Source: Flavobacterium dankookense
Lineage (GTDB): Bacteria > Bacteroidota > Bacteroidia > Flavobacteriales > Flavobacteriaceae
NCBI RefSeq assembly: GCF_004362665.1
Contig: NZ_SNXR01000001.1
Coordinates: 42,548 to 106,547 of the forward strand
DNA length: 64,000 nucleotides
Reading direction: 5' to 3'
Shown one piece after another: positions 55,171-64,000 of this stretch (position 1 is its first letter; each line of letters starts with the position of its first letter). Both the position numbers and the translations under genes were made by a program. A model generated the notes under the pieces. That model worked only from the letters and a program-made list of their open reading frames with translations. It had not been told where the DNA came from and made no database searches.

Positions 55171-56001
55171 TTGAAAAAGAGAAAATTAGACTTAGTTGTT
55201 ATTTCAGATGTACATCTTGGCACTTTTGGTTCTCATGCAACAGAACTTTGTTATTATCTGAATACTATAAAGCCCAAAACATTAGTCTTGAACGGCGACA
55301 TAATCGATATTTGGCAATTTAGGAAATCGTATTTTCCAAAATCTCATTTAAAAGTCATCAAGAAAATAATTGATTTAGCCGCCAAAGGCACTAAAGTGTA
55401 TTATGTAACAGGTAATCACGATGAGTTTTTGAGAAAATTTAGTGATACTTCTATCGGGAATTTTTCTGTAGTTGATAAATTAGTTCTTGACCTTGATTAT
55501 AAAAAAGCATGGATTTTTCATGGAGATGTTTTCGATGCTTCAGTTCAGCATTCCAAATGGATAGCAAAATTGGGAGGTATTGGTTATGATTATTTGATTT
55601 TAATCAATCGATTTGTGAATTGGTGTTTGAAAAAAATGGGTAAAGAACCTTATTCTTTTTCCAAAAAAATAAAAGCTAGTGTGAAAAAAGCAGTTAAACA
55701 TATTTCTGATTTTGAAAACACTGCTACTGAACTAGCGATTGAAAAAGAATATGATTATGTCATTTGCGGACACATTCATGAACCAAAAATGATACGTAAA
55801 GAAACCAAAAACGGTAGCACTATGTATTTGAACTCTGGTGATTGGGTAGAAAATTTAACTGCATTAGAATACAACAAAAAAAGATGGAAAATGTATCGAT
55901 ATGAAGAACACACAGAAAAAGAAGAGGAAGATTTATTTGAAATGGATGACTTAATTAAACATCAATTGGTAGCATCAATATTTGTTCATAAAGAAATTTA
56001 A
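55171..56001 (+). CDS. LpxH-like UDP-2,3-diacylglucosamine diphosphatase
   Basis: 276 residues from a TTG start; the first metal motif ISDVHLG is only 11 residues in and no ATG precedes it. Further motifs NGDIIDIW, GNHDEF, FHGDVFD and CGHIHEP complete a calcineurin-like site. Most likely the lipid A enzyme making lipid X at the cytoplasmic face of the inner membrane, though other UDP-sugar phosphoesterase roles cannot be excluded. It stands alone. Confidence 0.82.
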   Translation: MKKRKLDLVVISDVHLGTFGSHATELCYYLNTIKPKTLVLNGDIIDIWQFRKSYFPKSHLKVIKKIIDLAAKGTKVYYVTGNHDEFLRKFSDTSIGNFSVVDKLVLDLDYKKAWIFHGDVFDASVQHSKWIAKLGGIGYDYLILINRFVNWCLKKMGKEPYSFSKKIKASVKKAVKHISDFENTATELAIEKEYDYVICGHIHEPKMIRKETKNGSTMYLNSGDWVENLTALEYNKKRWKMYRYEEHTEKEEEDLFEMDDLIKHQLVASIFVHKEI

Positions 56002-56084
56002 GACGATTTTAACTAAATAAAACGAGTTTGGCACAATTTTTAGTACACCTTTGCGTTATAACATAATAACGTTAAATTAAACTT

Positions 56085-56576
56085 ATGAAAAAAATCGTTT
56101 TATCTGCTTTAATGCTACTAGGATTAGCATTTAGCGCACAAGCACAAGACATTTCAAAAAATGCACTAGGATTGCGTTTAGGTGACAACGACGGATTTGG
56201 TGGTGAAGTTTCATACCAAAGAGGATTAGGCGACAACAACCGTTTAGAATTAGATTTGGGTTGGAGAAGTAGTAAAAATGTTGATGCATTTAAATTAGTT
56301 GGTTTATACCAATGGGTTTGGAACATTGATGGAGGTTTTAATTGGTACGCTGGTGTTGGTGGTGGAGTTGGAAGTTGGAGTTATGATTATTCTGGTGCAA
56401 ATGATAGTGGAACTATTCTACTTGCTGCTGGAGATATTGGAATTGAGTACAACTTTAAAGAAGCTCCAATTCAATTGTCTTTAGATTTAAGACCTGAGCT
56501 TTATTTTAACTCTGATGATTACAGAGAAGATAATTTTGGTCCAGATATCGCTTTAGGGATTAGATACAGATTCTAA
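56085..56576 (+). CDS. Small outer-membrane beta-barrel protein
   Basis: 163 residues. Signal peptide (SAQAQ, about residue 21), then glycine- and aromatic-rich strands (LGLRLGDNDGFGGEVSYQRGL, NWYAGVGGGVGSW), ending GIRYRF with a terminal phenylalanine as in outer-membrane barrels. Probably 8 strands. Function unknown. Confidence 0.85.
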   Translation: MKKIVLSALMLLGLAFSAQAQDISKNALGLRLGDNDGFGGEVSYQRGLGDNNRLELDLGWRSSKNVDAFKLVGLYQWVWNIDGGFNWYAGVGGGVGSWSYDYSGANDSGTILLAAGDIGIEYNFKEAPIQLSLDLRPELYFNSDDYREDNFGPDIALGIRYRF

Positions 56577-56593
56577 TTTAAAAATGAAGTATA

Positions 56594-56625
56594 AAAAAAG
56601 CTCCGAAAAATTTCGGAGCTTTTTT
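56594..56625 (+). terminator. Terminator after the small barrel gene
   Basis: 15-bp stem (AAAAAAGCTCCGAAA with TTTCGGAGCTTTTTT), 2-nt loop, T-run. Confidence 0.9.
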
Positions 56626-56631
56626 ATTTTG

Positions 56632-56706
56632 GGTGGATGATGGGGTTCGAACCCACGACCCTCGGCACCACAAACCGATGCTCTAACCAGCTGAGCTACA
56701 ACCACC
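56632..56706 (-). tRNA. tRNA-His (anticodon GTG)
   Basis: On the minus strand the cloverleaf is clear: acceptor GTGGTTG, D-arm GCTCAGCTGGTTAGAGC, anticodon loop TTGTGGT, T-loop TTCGAAC. The extra 5' G (G-1, base 56706) opposite discriminator C73 (base 56632) is encoded, as tRNA-His needs for charging. CCA is not encoded. Confidence 0.95.
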
Positions 56707-56721
56707 ATTTGTTTACGAGTG

Positions 56722-56752
56722 CAAATATATTATAAATCTTTTCTTTTGCAAA
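56722..56752 (-). promoter_or_regulatory. Promoter of tRNA-His
   Basis: Minus strand: TTTG (56749-56752), 19 bp, TATATTTG (56722-56729), about 15 bp before the tRNA. Confidence 0.85.
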
Positions 56753-56768
56753 GATTATTTTTATTTTT

Positions 56769-57485
56769 TTACATCAAATCTTCTAAGCTATTGACCGCCA
56801 AATACCTTTCTGCAGTAAAACCTTCGGCATATTCTACTCCAACTATTCTTCCAAAATCTTTTGAACGATAATGAATACTTTCTAAGAAGTTTTTAGTAGC
56901 AATTGGTGTGATTGGCTCATTTGAATTTTCAGAATAAAACTGCGAACTGTAGGCTAATATTGAATCGGTCTTTTGGTCAATAAAATCAGTAATATCAACT
57001 ACAAAATCGGGTTCAATGTTTTTCCATTGGATGTAATGATAAACTACTTTTGGTCGCCAAGCATTTTGAGAAACACCTTCATGAACCGTTTCTATTCTTC
57101 GTAAACCCGATAAAAAACATGCGTCTGAGACTAATTTACTTCCTTTTCCATGATCAATATGCCTGTCTTCTATTGCATTGCAAAGCACAATTTCGGGTTG
57201 GTATTTTCTAATTCTTTTTATGATTTCTAGTTGATGAGCTTCGTCGTTTATAAAAAAACCATCACGCATATTTAGATTTTCTCTAACAGAAATTCCAAGT
57301 ATTTTGGAAGCAGCTTTTGCTTCGGCATCTCTAATCTCTGCTGAACCACGAGTTCCTAATTCACCGCGAGTTAAATCAATTATTCCAACACTTTTTCCAA
57401 GTGAAATTTCTTTAGCTATCGTTCCGCTACAACCCAATTCAACATCATCAGGATGCGCACCAAAAGCAAGAATATCTAATTTCAT
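56769..57485 (-). CDS. bshB1: Bacillithiol biosynthesis deacetylase BshB1
   Basis: 238 residues, PIG-L/LmbE fold. Zinc motif AHPDD (about residue 10) and the later RHIDHGKGS histidine motif. The GELGTRGSAEIRDAEA stretch is typical of BshB1. It removes the acetyl group from GlcNAc-malate in bacillithiol synthesis. The bshA and bshC genes are not in the window. Downstream of menF on the same strand with a 26-bp gap. Confidence 0.93.
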   Translation of the reverse strand: MKLDILAFGAHPDDVELGCSGTIAKEISLGKSVGIIDLTRGELGTRGSAEIRDAEAKAASKILGISVRENLNMRDGFFINDEAHQLEIIKRIRKYQPEIVLCNAIEDRHIDHGKGSKLVSDACFLSGLRRIETVHEGVSQNAWRPKVVYHYIQWKNIEPDFVVDITDFIDQKTDSILAYSSQFYSENSNEPITPIATKNFLESIHYRSKDFGRIVGVEYAEGFTAERYLAVNSLEDLM

Positions 57486-57511
57486 ATTATTTATTTTATT
57501 TGTATTCTGTT

Positions 57512-58573
57512 TTACAAAATCTTTTTCATTGTCATTGATTTATTGACTGTTTCGATAAATTCATCGTGTGGAATACTCTGTTCTGTAATACCACAACCAA
57601 TGAAAATTTGTGCTTTTAAATCATCAATTTTCATACAACGCAAATTTACAAACAAATCAGATTGTTGCGTTTTATAAGTCATTAAATCAATATTCAATTC
57701 TCCTAAAAATCCAGAATAATAATCTCTATCATAGCCTTCATTTTCGAGAATGAATTGTTTCGCAGCAAGTTTTGGCAAACCACAAACCGCTGATGTTGGA
57801 TGCAAAGAAGTTATAATTTTCTGCAATGAATTTTTATTATTAATCTTCGCAGTTATATCTGTTTTTATGTGCCAAATTGCACCAGCTTTTACCGAATAAG
57901 GACTTGAAATAGTAATTTCTTTTACTAAATCGTTTAAACTATCAAGTATAAAATCGGTCACTAATTGTTGCTCTTGCTTTTCTTTTTCTTGCCAATGAAC
58001 CTCTTTTTTTCCTGTATCAATTTGAGTTCCAGCCAAAGCAACTGTTTTTAATTCTGTTCCGTTTGTTTGTATGAACTGTTCTGGAGTTGCTCCAATCCAC
58101 ATCCCAATTTTTGGATGATAAAAACAATATTTAAAAGCTGTTGGATATTGATTTAGCATTTTTTTAAACACCTTTTCCAAATCAAAATCAGTAAGCTCAA
58201 TTTCTTCTTTTCGTGATAAAACAACTTTTGAAAATTGCTTTTCTTTTATGGCATGAACGCCTTTTGCAACCAAGTTTTCAAAAAAATCATTTCCCAAATC
58301 AGAAGTGGAATGAGTAACTTCATTATCATAAAAAAAATCAGTTACTTGCTTTTTTTCAACAAAAACATCTGAATATTCTAGAGGTATAAACGGAAAATCG
58401 TTGGCATCAAAAGGAGCGAAAACAAAACCTTTTTCACTAAAATCATCTAGAAAATAAAGATGATCGTTTTTTTGAAAAAGACCAACAATAGTTTCCGAAT
58501 TGGGTTTAGAGAAAATACAAAAAGGTAAATTTTGCTCTTGATGAATTTTTACTTTTACAAATAAATCAGTCAT
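57512..58573 (-). CDS. menF: Isochorismate synthase
   Basis: 353 residues, chorismate-binding fold. Motifs VVLSRKEEIE, WIGATPEQFI, VALAGTQ, LHPTSAVCGLPK and YSGFLGELN. It turns chorismate into isochorismate, first step of menaquinone synthesis. The thioesterase gene upstream ends 1 bp before it, and MenI-type thioesterases act later in the same pathway, which supports this assignment over a siderophore EntC role. Confidence 0.92.
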   Translation of the reverse strand: MTDLFVKVKIHQEQNLPFCIFSKPNSETIVGLFQKNDHLYFLDDFSEKGFVFAPFDANDFPFIPLEYSDVFVEKKQVTDFFYDNEVTHSTSDLGNDFFENLVAKGVHAIKEKQFSKVVLSRKEEIELTDFDLEKVFKKMLNQYPTAFKYCFYHPKIGMWIGATPEQFIQTNGTELKTVALAGTQIDTGKKEVHWQEKEKQEQQLVTDFILDSLNDLVKEITISSPYSVKAGAIWHIKTDITAKINNKNSLQKIITSLHPTSAVCGLPKLAAKQFILENEGYDRDYYSGFLGELNIDLMTYKTQQSDLFVNLRCMKIDDLKAQIFIGCGITEQSIPHDEFIETVNKSMTMKKIL

Positions 58574-58574
58574 T

Positions 58575-58997
58575 TTATCGTCGTGGTAAAATCATATTTG
58601 ACAATTTGCAAAGCGAAACTAATTTTCCAGCCTCATCAACGATTTTGATTTCCCAAAGATGAATGCTTTTTCCTTGATGTATAATTTTTGCTGTAGCATA
58701 AACCATTCCTTCTCTTTTACTTCGTAGGTGATTTGCTGAAATTTCAATTCCTCTAGCTTCTTGCTTTTCTGGATTTATAAACATCATCGAAGCAGCACTT
58801 CCAACACTTTCCGCCAGAGCAACGCTTGCACCACCATGCAATAACCCCATTGGTTGATGAACTCTGGGATTTACTGGCATAGAAGCCGTTAAAAAACCTT
58901 CTCCTGCGTCAATATATTTAATTTCTAATGTTTCCATCAAGGTGTTTTCACTCCAAGTATTGCAGAGTTCCAACATTTTTTCTTTATCAAAAGTCAT
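58575..58997 (-). CDS. PaaI/MenI-type hotdog thioesterase
   Basis: 140 residues, hotdog fold. Motif HQPMGLLHGGASVALAES with the catalytic region glutamate, then GIEISANHLRS. Directly upstream of menF in one operon, so 1,4-dihydroxy-2-naphthoyl-CoA thioesterase (MenI) is the likely role; a general phenylacetyl-CoA-type thioesterase is the alternative. Cytoplasmic. Confidence 0.88.
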   Translation of the reverse strand: MTFDKEKMLELCNTWSENTLMETLEIKYIDAGEGFLTASMPVNPRVHQPMGLLHGGASVALAESVGSAASMMFINPEKQEARGIEISANHLRSKREGMVYATAKIIHQGKSIHLWEIKIVDEAGKLVSLCKLSNMILPRR

Positions 58998-59166
58998 TTC
59001 TTTTTTTTTTGTAAAAATACTATTATTTGAGAATTGTCTAACTACTTTTTCAAAAGTTTAAATAATAAAATGTGCTGTTTTACGTTATTTAATAATGTTA
59101 ACTTGAAAATCAATCTATTTTTAAATTTTCAAATTAATACATACATTTACCAAAATTCATTTAAAA

Positions 59167-60672
59167 ATGCGCAATTACATTATTCTTCTTTTAGTTGGTT
59201 TTATTATTTCTATGAGTTCGTGTCGTGAAGACTTTGAATTTGAACCAAGTACAGGCAATTTAACTTTTTCCAAAGACACCGTTTATTGTGATACCGTCTT
59301 CACTAACATCGGTTCAAGTACTTATTCATTAAAAGTCTATAACAAAAGTAACAAAGACATAAAAATACCTGTTATCAAACTTGGAAAAGAAGATTCTAAA
59401 TACCGAATTACCGTTGATGGAATGGTTGGCGAAAACAATCGTGTATTTAGAGATGTAGAATTGTTGGCAAAAGACAGTATGTATATTTTTATAGAAGTCA
59501 CAGCTGATGTAGCCTCAAGTAATCCAACTGATTTTCTTTACACTGATCAAATTCTTTTTGATGAAGGAACTAATCAACAAAAAGTGGAATTGGTTACACT
59601 AATTCAAGATGCTTATTTTTTATTTCCAAAACGTTTTAGTGATGGAACTACCGAAACGCTTACAATTGAAGGAATAGAAAAGCCTGTATATGGTTTTGTT
59701 CTCGATGAAAATGATCCCGCAAATGGAAATGAATATCATTGGGGAAATGACAAACCCTATGTCGTTTATGGATATGCAGCGGTTGCTTCTTCAAAAACAT
59801 TGACTATTGATCCTGGCGCACGAGTTCATTTTCATGCGGAATCAGGAATAATTGTTGGAAACGGAGCAACACTAAAAGCTGTTGGAACACTTGAAGATAA
59901 AATCATTTTTGAAGGTGATAGATTAGAACCTAATTTTGACAATGTTGCTGGACAATGGGAAACTATTTGGTTAACTGCTGGAAGTACCAATAATGAAATT
60001 GAGCACGTAATCATAAAAAATGCTATTGTTGGATTAAACATTGATAGTAACGACGGAAATTTTATGCCAATTAAAAATACCGAAATTTACAATTCTTCTT
60101 TAATTGGATTGTATGCCAAAACGGCGAAAATTCAAGGCGAAAATATAGTGATAAACAATGCCGGAATTGCTAGTTTATATTGCGCAATTGGTGGAAGTTA
60201 TGATTTTAAACATTGCACATTTAATAACAATTGGTCAAGCTCAAGACAAGTTGCTGTTGCTTTAAATAATTATTATGAAGACATTGATGGTGTAATTCAA
60301 ACCGAACCATTAACCCAAGCTTATTTCAAAAATTGCATTATTTATGGTAGCAATACATTTGAATTATCGTTAGATCCAGATTCTACAGAAGATTTTAATT
60401 ATTCGTTTACTAAGTGTTTAATCAAATTTGGAACGACAACAAATTCGCTTTATAGTTTTATTTATGCCGATGAAAACAATATAAAGTTAAGCGAAAATCC
60501 AAGATTCCTTGATATTCAAAAAAATAAACTAAATATCGGAGATGATTCGGCTGCAAGAGGTTTTGGCGATGATATTGGTGTTCCAAATGATATTTTAGGA
60601 AGAATTAGAACAACAACTATTGGAAAGTATGATTTAGGAGCTTACCAACACGAAATTTTTCCGGAGGATTAA
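59167..60672 (+). CDS. Lipoprotein with right-handed beta-helix
   Basis: 501 residues. Lipobox SMSSC (Cys about 18), an immunoglobulin-like domain (about 25-140, LTFSKDTVYCDTVFTNIGSS), then a parallel beta-helix (about 195-420, with VHFHAESGIIVGNGATLKAV and VIIKNAIVGLNI turns) and a short C-terminal part (DILGRIRTTTIGKYDLGAYQ). Envelope-anchored, probably outer membrane. No enzyme signature; function unknown. Confidence 0.85.
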   Translation: MRNYIILLLVGFIISMSSCREDFEFEPSTGNLTFSKDTVYCDTVFTNIGSSTYSLKVYNKSNKDIKIPVIKLGKEDSKYRITVDGMVGENNRVFRDVELLAKDSMYIFIEVTADVASSNPTDFLYTDQILFDEGTNQQKVELVTLIQDAYFLFPKRFSDGTTETLTIEGIEKPVYGFVLDENDPANGNEYHWGNDKPYVVYGYAAVASSKTLTIDPGARVHFHAESGIIVGNGATLKAVGTLEDKIIFEGDRLEPNFDNVAGQWETIWLTAGSTNNEIEHVIIKNAIVGLNIDSNDGNFMPIKNTEIYNSSLIGLYAKTAKIQGENIVINNAGIASLYCAIGGSYDFKHCTFNNNWSSSRQVAVALNNYYEDIDGVIQTEPLTQAYFKNCIIYGSNTFELSLDPDSTEDFNYSFTKCLIKFGTTTNSLYSFIYADENNIKLSENPRFLDIQKNKLNIGDDSAARGFGDDIGVPNDILGRIRTTTIGKYDLGAYQHEIFPED

Positions 60673-60686
60673 TTTTAAAAACAGAT

Positions 60687-60716
60687 TTTGGTTTTCATAA
60701 TTTATAACTAAATTTG
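60687..60716 (+). promoter_or_regulatory. Promoter of purL
   Basis: TTTG (60687-60690), 18 bp, TAAATTTG (60709-60716), 29 bp before the ATG at 60746. Confidence 0.8.
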
Positions 60717-60745
60717 CACCTACAACAACAACTAATTTATATACA

Positions 60746-63700
60746 ATGATTCATTTCTTCGGAAACGAGAGTTCTACTGTATTTGCTTTACAATCAGCAA
60801 GCGAACTTTCGGCAGAAACTATCTCAAAATTAAACTGGCTTTTTGGCAACGCTCATAAAATAGAAAAATCCGTCCTGACGGATTTTTTTATTGGACCAAG
60901 AGCCGCAATGGTAACGCCTTGGAGTACAAATGCCGTGGAAATTACTCAAAATATGGGTATTGAAGGTATCATCAGAATTGAAGAATTTGAAAAAGTTACA
61001 GAAGATTTCTCTGATTTTGACCCGATGCTTTTTCAGAAATATTCCAATTTAAATCAAGATATTTTTACGATAAACATTCAACCCGAAGCTATTTTAGAGA
61101 TTGAAGACATTGCCACTTACAACAAACAAGAAGGTTTGGCTTTAAACAATGAAGAAGTAATTTATTTAGACAATTTATCCAAAAAATTAAACAGAAAACT
61201 TACTGATTCAGAAGTTTTCGCTTTCTCACAAGCCAATTCGGAACATTGTCGCCATAAAATTTTCAACGGAACTTTTATTATCGATGGCATAGAAAAAGAA
61301 ACTTCTCTTTTCAAACTGATTAAGAAAACCTCATCTGAAAACCCGAACGATATTGTTTCGGCATATAAAGATAATGTGGCTTTTGTAAAAGGTCCAAAAG
61401 TGACACAATTTGCTCCAAAAAGTGCCGACAAACCTGATTTTTATGAAGAAAAAGAATTTGATTCTGTACTTTCATTAAAAGCAGAAACCCACAATTTCCC
61501 AACAACAGTTGAACCATTTAACGGAGCCGCAACAGGTTCTGGTGGAGAAATTAGAGATAGATTAGCTGGCGGACAAGGTTCGTTACCTCTAGCTGGAACT
61601 GCGGTTTATATGACGGCTTACTCACGTTTGCAACCCTTCGACTGCGCTCAGGGTGACAAAAATTGGGAAAATGGAATGGCAGAACGCAAATGGTTGTATC
61701 AAACACCTATGGACATTTTGATAAAAGCATCCAATGGAGCATCCGATTTTGGAAATAAATTTGGACAACCTTTAATTACTGGTTCGATTTTGACTTTTGA
61801 ACACGAAGAGCAGAACAGAAAACTTGGTTACGATAAAGTAATCATGCAAGCTGGTGGAATTGGTTACGGAAAATTAGATCAAGCTATAAAAAAGAAACCA
61901 CAAGAAGGCGATAAAATTGTAATTCTTGGTGGTGAAAATTATAGAATTGGAATGGGTGGCGCTGCAGTTTCCTCTGCTGATACTGGAGCTTTTGGTTCTG
62001 GAATTGAATTGAATGCCATTCAACGTTCGAATCCAGAAATGCAAAAACGTGCTGCCAATGCCATTCGTGGTTTGGTTGAAAGCGATAATAATCCAATTGT
62101 TTCTATTCATGATCATGGTGCTGGTGGACATCTTAATTGTCTATCTGAATTAGTAGAAGAAACTGGTGGATTAATCGATTTAGATAGATTACCGATTGGT
62201 GATCCAACGCTTTCTGCTAAGGAAATTATTGGAAACGAATCGCAAGAAAGAATGGGATTGGTAATTGGTGAAAAAGACATCGAAATTTTACAGAAAATAG
62301 CCGATAGAGAACGTTCTCCAATGTATCAAGTGGGTGACGTTACCAACGATCACAGATTTACTTTTCAATCAAAATCTACTGGCGAAAAGCCAATGGATTA
62401 TGCTTTGGAAGATTTTTTTGGTAGTTCGCCAAAAACGATAATGGAAGACAAAACCATTGTTAGAAATTACAGTGATTTAGAATATTCTCAAGAAAAAATT
62501 CCAACCTATTTAGAAAATGTTTTACAACTTGAAGCCGTTGCTTGTAAAGATTGGTTGACTAATAAAGTCGACCGTTGTGTTGGTGGAAAAGTGGCCAAAC
62601 AACAATGTGTTGGACCATTGCAATTGCCATTAAACAATGTTGGTGTTATGGCTTTAGATTATAACGGAAAAGAAGGAATTGCAACTTCTATTGGTCATGC
62701 GCCAATTTCGGCATTGATTAATCCAAAAGCTGGAAGTAGAAATGCTATTGCAGAAGCGTTATCGAATATTGTTTTTGCTCCTTTAAAAGATAATTTAAAA
62801 AGTGTTTCGCTTTCTGCCAACTGGATGTGGGCTTGTAAAAACGAAGGTGAAGACGCACGATTATACGAAGCTGTTGAAGCTTGTTCCCAATTTGCTATCG
62901 AATTAGGAATCAATATTCCAACTGGAAAAGATTCGCTTTCCATGAAACAAAAATATCCGAATGATGAAGTTATTGCACCTGGAACGGTAATTATTTCAGC
63001 TGCAGGAAATTGTTCGAATATTACTAAAGTCGTTGAACCTGTTTTACAACTTGATGGTGGTTCCATTTATTACATCAATTTATCGCAAGACGATTTTAAA
63101 TTAGGTGGAAGTTCATTTGCGCAAACTTTAAATAAAATTGGATCTGAAACACCAACGATTAAAGATGCAGATTTCTTTAAACGTGCTTTCAATACCATTC
63201 AAAATTTAATAAAAGATAGACAAATAGTTGCTGGACATGACATTGGAAGCGGTGGATTAATCACAACATTATTAGAACTATGTTTTGCTGATGTGAATTT
63301 GGGTGCGAAGATTTCATTTGATGCATTTGAAGAAAAAGATTTAGTTAAGATTTTATTTTCAGAAAATATTGCCGTTGTTCTTCAAGCGAAAGACGATGCA
63401 ACTTTTGAAAAAACATTAAATTCAAACAATGTAAGTTTCTCAAAAATTGGAACTGTTGTTGATGGCGATATGCTAGAAGTTTCAGGTTTCAAGTTTCAAG
63501 TTTCAAATTTGAGAGATACTTGGTTCAAGACTTCGTTCCTACTCGACCAAAAACAAACAAAAAATAACAAAGCCAAAGAGCGATTTGATAACTACAAAAA
63601 TCAAGCGTTACACTATACTTTTCCAAGTCATTTTACTGGAAAACTTCCTTCGTTACCTAATAATGCACGTCCAAAAGCAGCTATTATTCGTGAAAAAGGA

Positions 63701-64000
63701 AGTAATTCCGAGCGAGAAATGGCCAATGCGATGTACTTAGCCGGATTTGATGTAAAAGACGTTCACATGACCGATTTGATTTCGGGAAGAGAAACTTTGG
63801 AAGACATTCAATTTATTGGAGCTGTTGGAGGATTTTCAAATTCTGATGTTTTAGGAAGTGCAAAAGGTTGGGCTGGAGCATTCAAATACAACGAAAAAGC
63901 AAATACGGCTTTGAAGAATTTCTTTAAACGTGAAGACACATTATCAGTCGGAATTTGCAATGGTTGCCAATTGTTTATGGAATTAGAATTGATAAATCCA
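60746..64000 (+). CDS. purL: Phosphoribosylformylglycinamidine synthase, partial (3' end beyond window)
   Basis: 1085 residues visible and open to the last base. Start MIHFFGNES. Motifs: ANSEHCRHKIFNG, KAETHNFPTTVEPFNGAATG, GQPLITGS, IHDHGAGGH, PTGKDSLSM, HDIGSGG, and the glutamine amidotransferase nucleophile in GICNGCQLF near the end. Large ATP- and glutamine-dependent enzyme, fourth step of purine synthesis. The C-terminal rest of the amidotransferase domain is missing only because the window ends. A REP-like sequence at 61633-61657 is read in frame and adds LQPFDCAQGDKN. Confidence 0.97.
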   Translation, partial: MIHFFGNESSTVFALQSASELSAETISKLNWLFGNAHKIEKSVLTDFFIGPRAAMVTPWSTNAVEITQNMGIEGIIRIEEFEKVTEDFSDFDPMLFQKYSNLNQDIFTINIQPEAILEIEDIATYNKQEGLALNNEEVIYLDNLSKKLNRKLTDSEVFAFSQANSEHCRHKIFNGTFIIDGIEKETSLFKLIKKTSSENPNDIVSAYKDNVAFVKGPKVTQFAPKSADKPDFYEEKEFDSVLSLKAETHNFPTTVEPFNGAATGSGGEIRDRLAGGQGSLPLAGTAVYMTAYSRLQPFDCAQGDKNWENGMAERKWLYQTPMDILIKASNGASDFGNKFGQPLITGSILTFEHEEQNRKLGYDKVIMQAGGIGYGKLDQAIKKKPQEGDKIVILGGENYRIGMGGAAVSSADTGAFGSGIELNAIQRSNPEMQKRAANAIRGLVESDNNPIVSIHDHGAGGHLNCLSELVEETGGLIDLDRLPIGDPTLSAKEIIGNESQERMGLVIGEKDIEILQKIADRERSPMYQVGDVTNDHRFTFQSKSTGEKPMDYALEDFFGSSPKTIMEDKTIVRNYSDLEYSQEKIPTYLENVLQLEAVACKDWLTNKVDRCVGGKVAKQQCVGPLQLPLNNVGVMALDYNGKEGIATSIGHAPISALINPKAGSRNAIAEALSNIVFAPLKDNLKSVSLSANWMWACKNEGEDARLYEAVEACSQFAIELGINIPTGKDSLSMKQKYPNDEVIAPGTVIISAAGNCSNITKVVEPVLQLDGGSIYYINLSQDDFKLGGSSFAQTLNKIGSETPTIKDADFFKRAFNTIQNLIKDRQIVAGHDIGSGGLITTLLELCFADVNLGAKISFDAFEEKDLVKILFSENIAVVLQAKDDATFEKTLNSNNVSFSKIGTVVDGDMLEVSGFKFQVSNLRDTWFKTSFLLDQKQTKNNKAKERFDNYKNQALHYTFPSHFTGKLPSLPNNARPKAAIIREKGSNSEREMANAMYLAGFDVKDVHMTDLISGRETLEDIQFIGAVGGFSNSDVLGSAKGWAGAFKYNEKANTALKNFFKREDTLSVGICNGCQLFMELELINP
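61633..61657. repeat. REP-like repeat inside the purL coding sequence
   Basis: ACCCTTCGACTGCGCTCAGG and the following GTGACA form one arm of a dispersed Bacteroidota repeat (the CACCCTGAGCGCAGTCGAAGGG motif). It is translated in frame. The flanking PurL sequence (YMTAYSRL and ERKWLYQTPMDIL) is normal. Confidence 0.75.

Noticed and set aside
56632..56706. tRNA-His as an integration site
   Set aside because: No duplicated tRNA end, integrase or foreign gene block next to it.

Overview
The window is AT-rich chromosomal DNA of a Flavobacterium-like member of the Flavobacteriaceae (Bacteroidota). This follows from several independent signs: type IX secretion (T9SS) cargo and a SprF-like protein, GLPGLI-family proteins, a flavobacterial green proteorhodopsin, EttA and YbiT ABC-F proteins, bacillithiol synthesis, and Bacteroidota promoters (TTG or TTTG, about 19 bp, then TAnnTTTG) in front of the SRP RNA, tRNA-His, truA and purL. 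There is no rRNA, no CRISPR array and no intact insertion sequence or prophage.

Layout. 1-4480: the 3' end of a large repeat-built adhesin with a T9SS type B (gliding-motility) C-terminal domain, then SprF-like and OmpA-like partners. 4545-11508: housekeeping genes (nhaA, corA, hutI, a coiled-coil protein, hutG, a DEAD-box helicase). 11509-22556: an accessory island, described below. 22540-31786: hybrid histidine kinase, two ABC-F ATPases, a TlpA-like lipoprotein, transaldolase and a short-chain dehydrogenase. 31860-35649: SRP RNA, glutamine cyclotransferase, and a proteorhodopsin divergent from its retinal-forming enzyme blh. 35686-46416: dnaK, DUF2809, rarD, rho, DUF4293, a phosphoesterase, truA, an exporter and lpdA. 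46514-52485: a helical protein of unknown function and three secreted or surface proteins. 52544-64000: symporter, aroC, lpxH-like gene, tRNA-His, bshB1, menF, menI-like thioesterase, a beta-helix lipoprotein, and purL, which runs off the end.

The most interesting part is the island between the convergent helicase and histidine kinase. It is a tandemly duplicated module: conserved promoter, a small exported peptide gene (mature part about 45-70 residues, two cysteines 31-32 residues apart), an intercistronic stem-loop, a GLPGLI-family gene, then the 5' end of a TonB-receptor-like gene. Five peptide genes (one dead), six GLPGLI genes and three truncated receptor 5' ends precede the single full-length receptor-like gene. 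The peptides share nearly the same signal peptide but have different mature parts. Peptide subtype goes with GLPGLI subtype, as expected for matched partners that share one outer-membrane barrel. The island is bordered by direct repeats of one terminator. I know of no described function for the peptide-GLPGLI pair. A secreted peptide with a dedicated partner (export helper, receptor or immunity-like protein) is inference.

Other points worth a look: two equally spaced inverted repeats in the rhodopsin-blh promoter region, a REP-like repeat read in frame inside purL, a 21-bp-phased repeat array, and three copies of a dispersed intergenic element.
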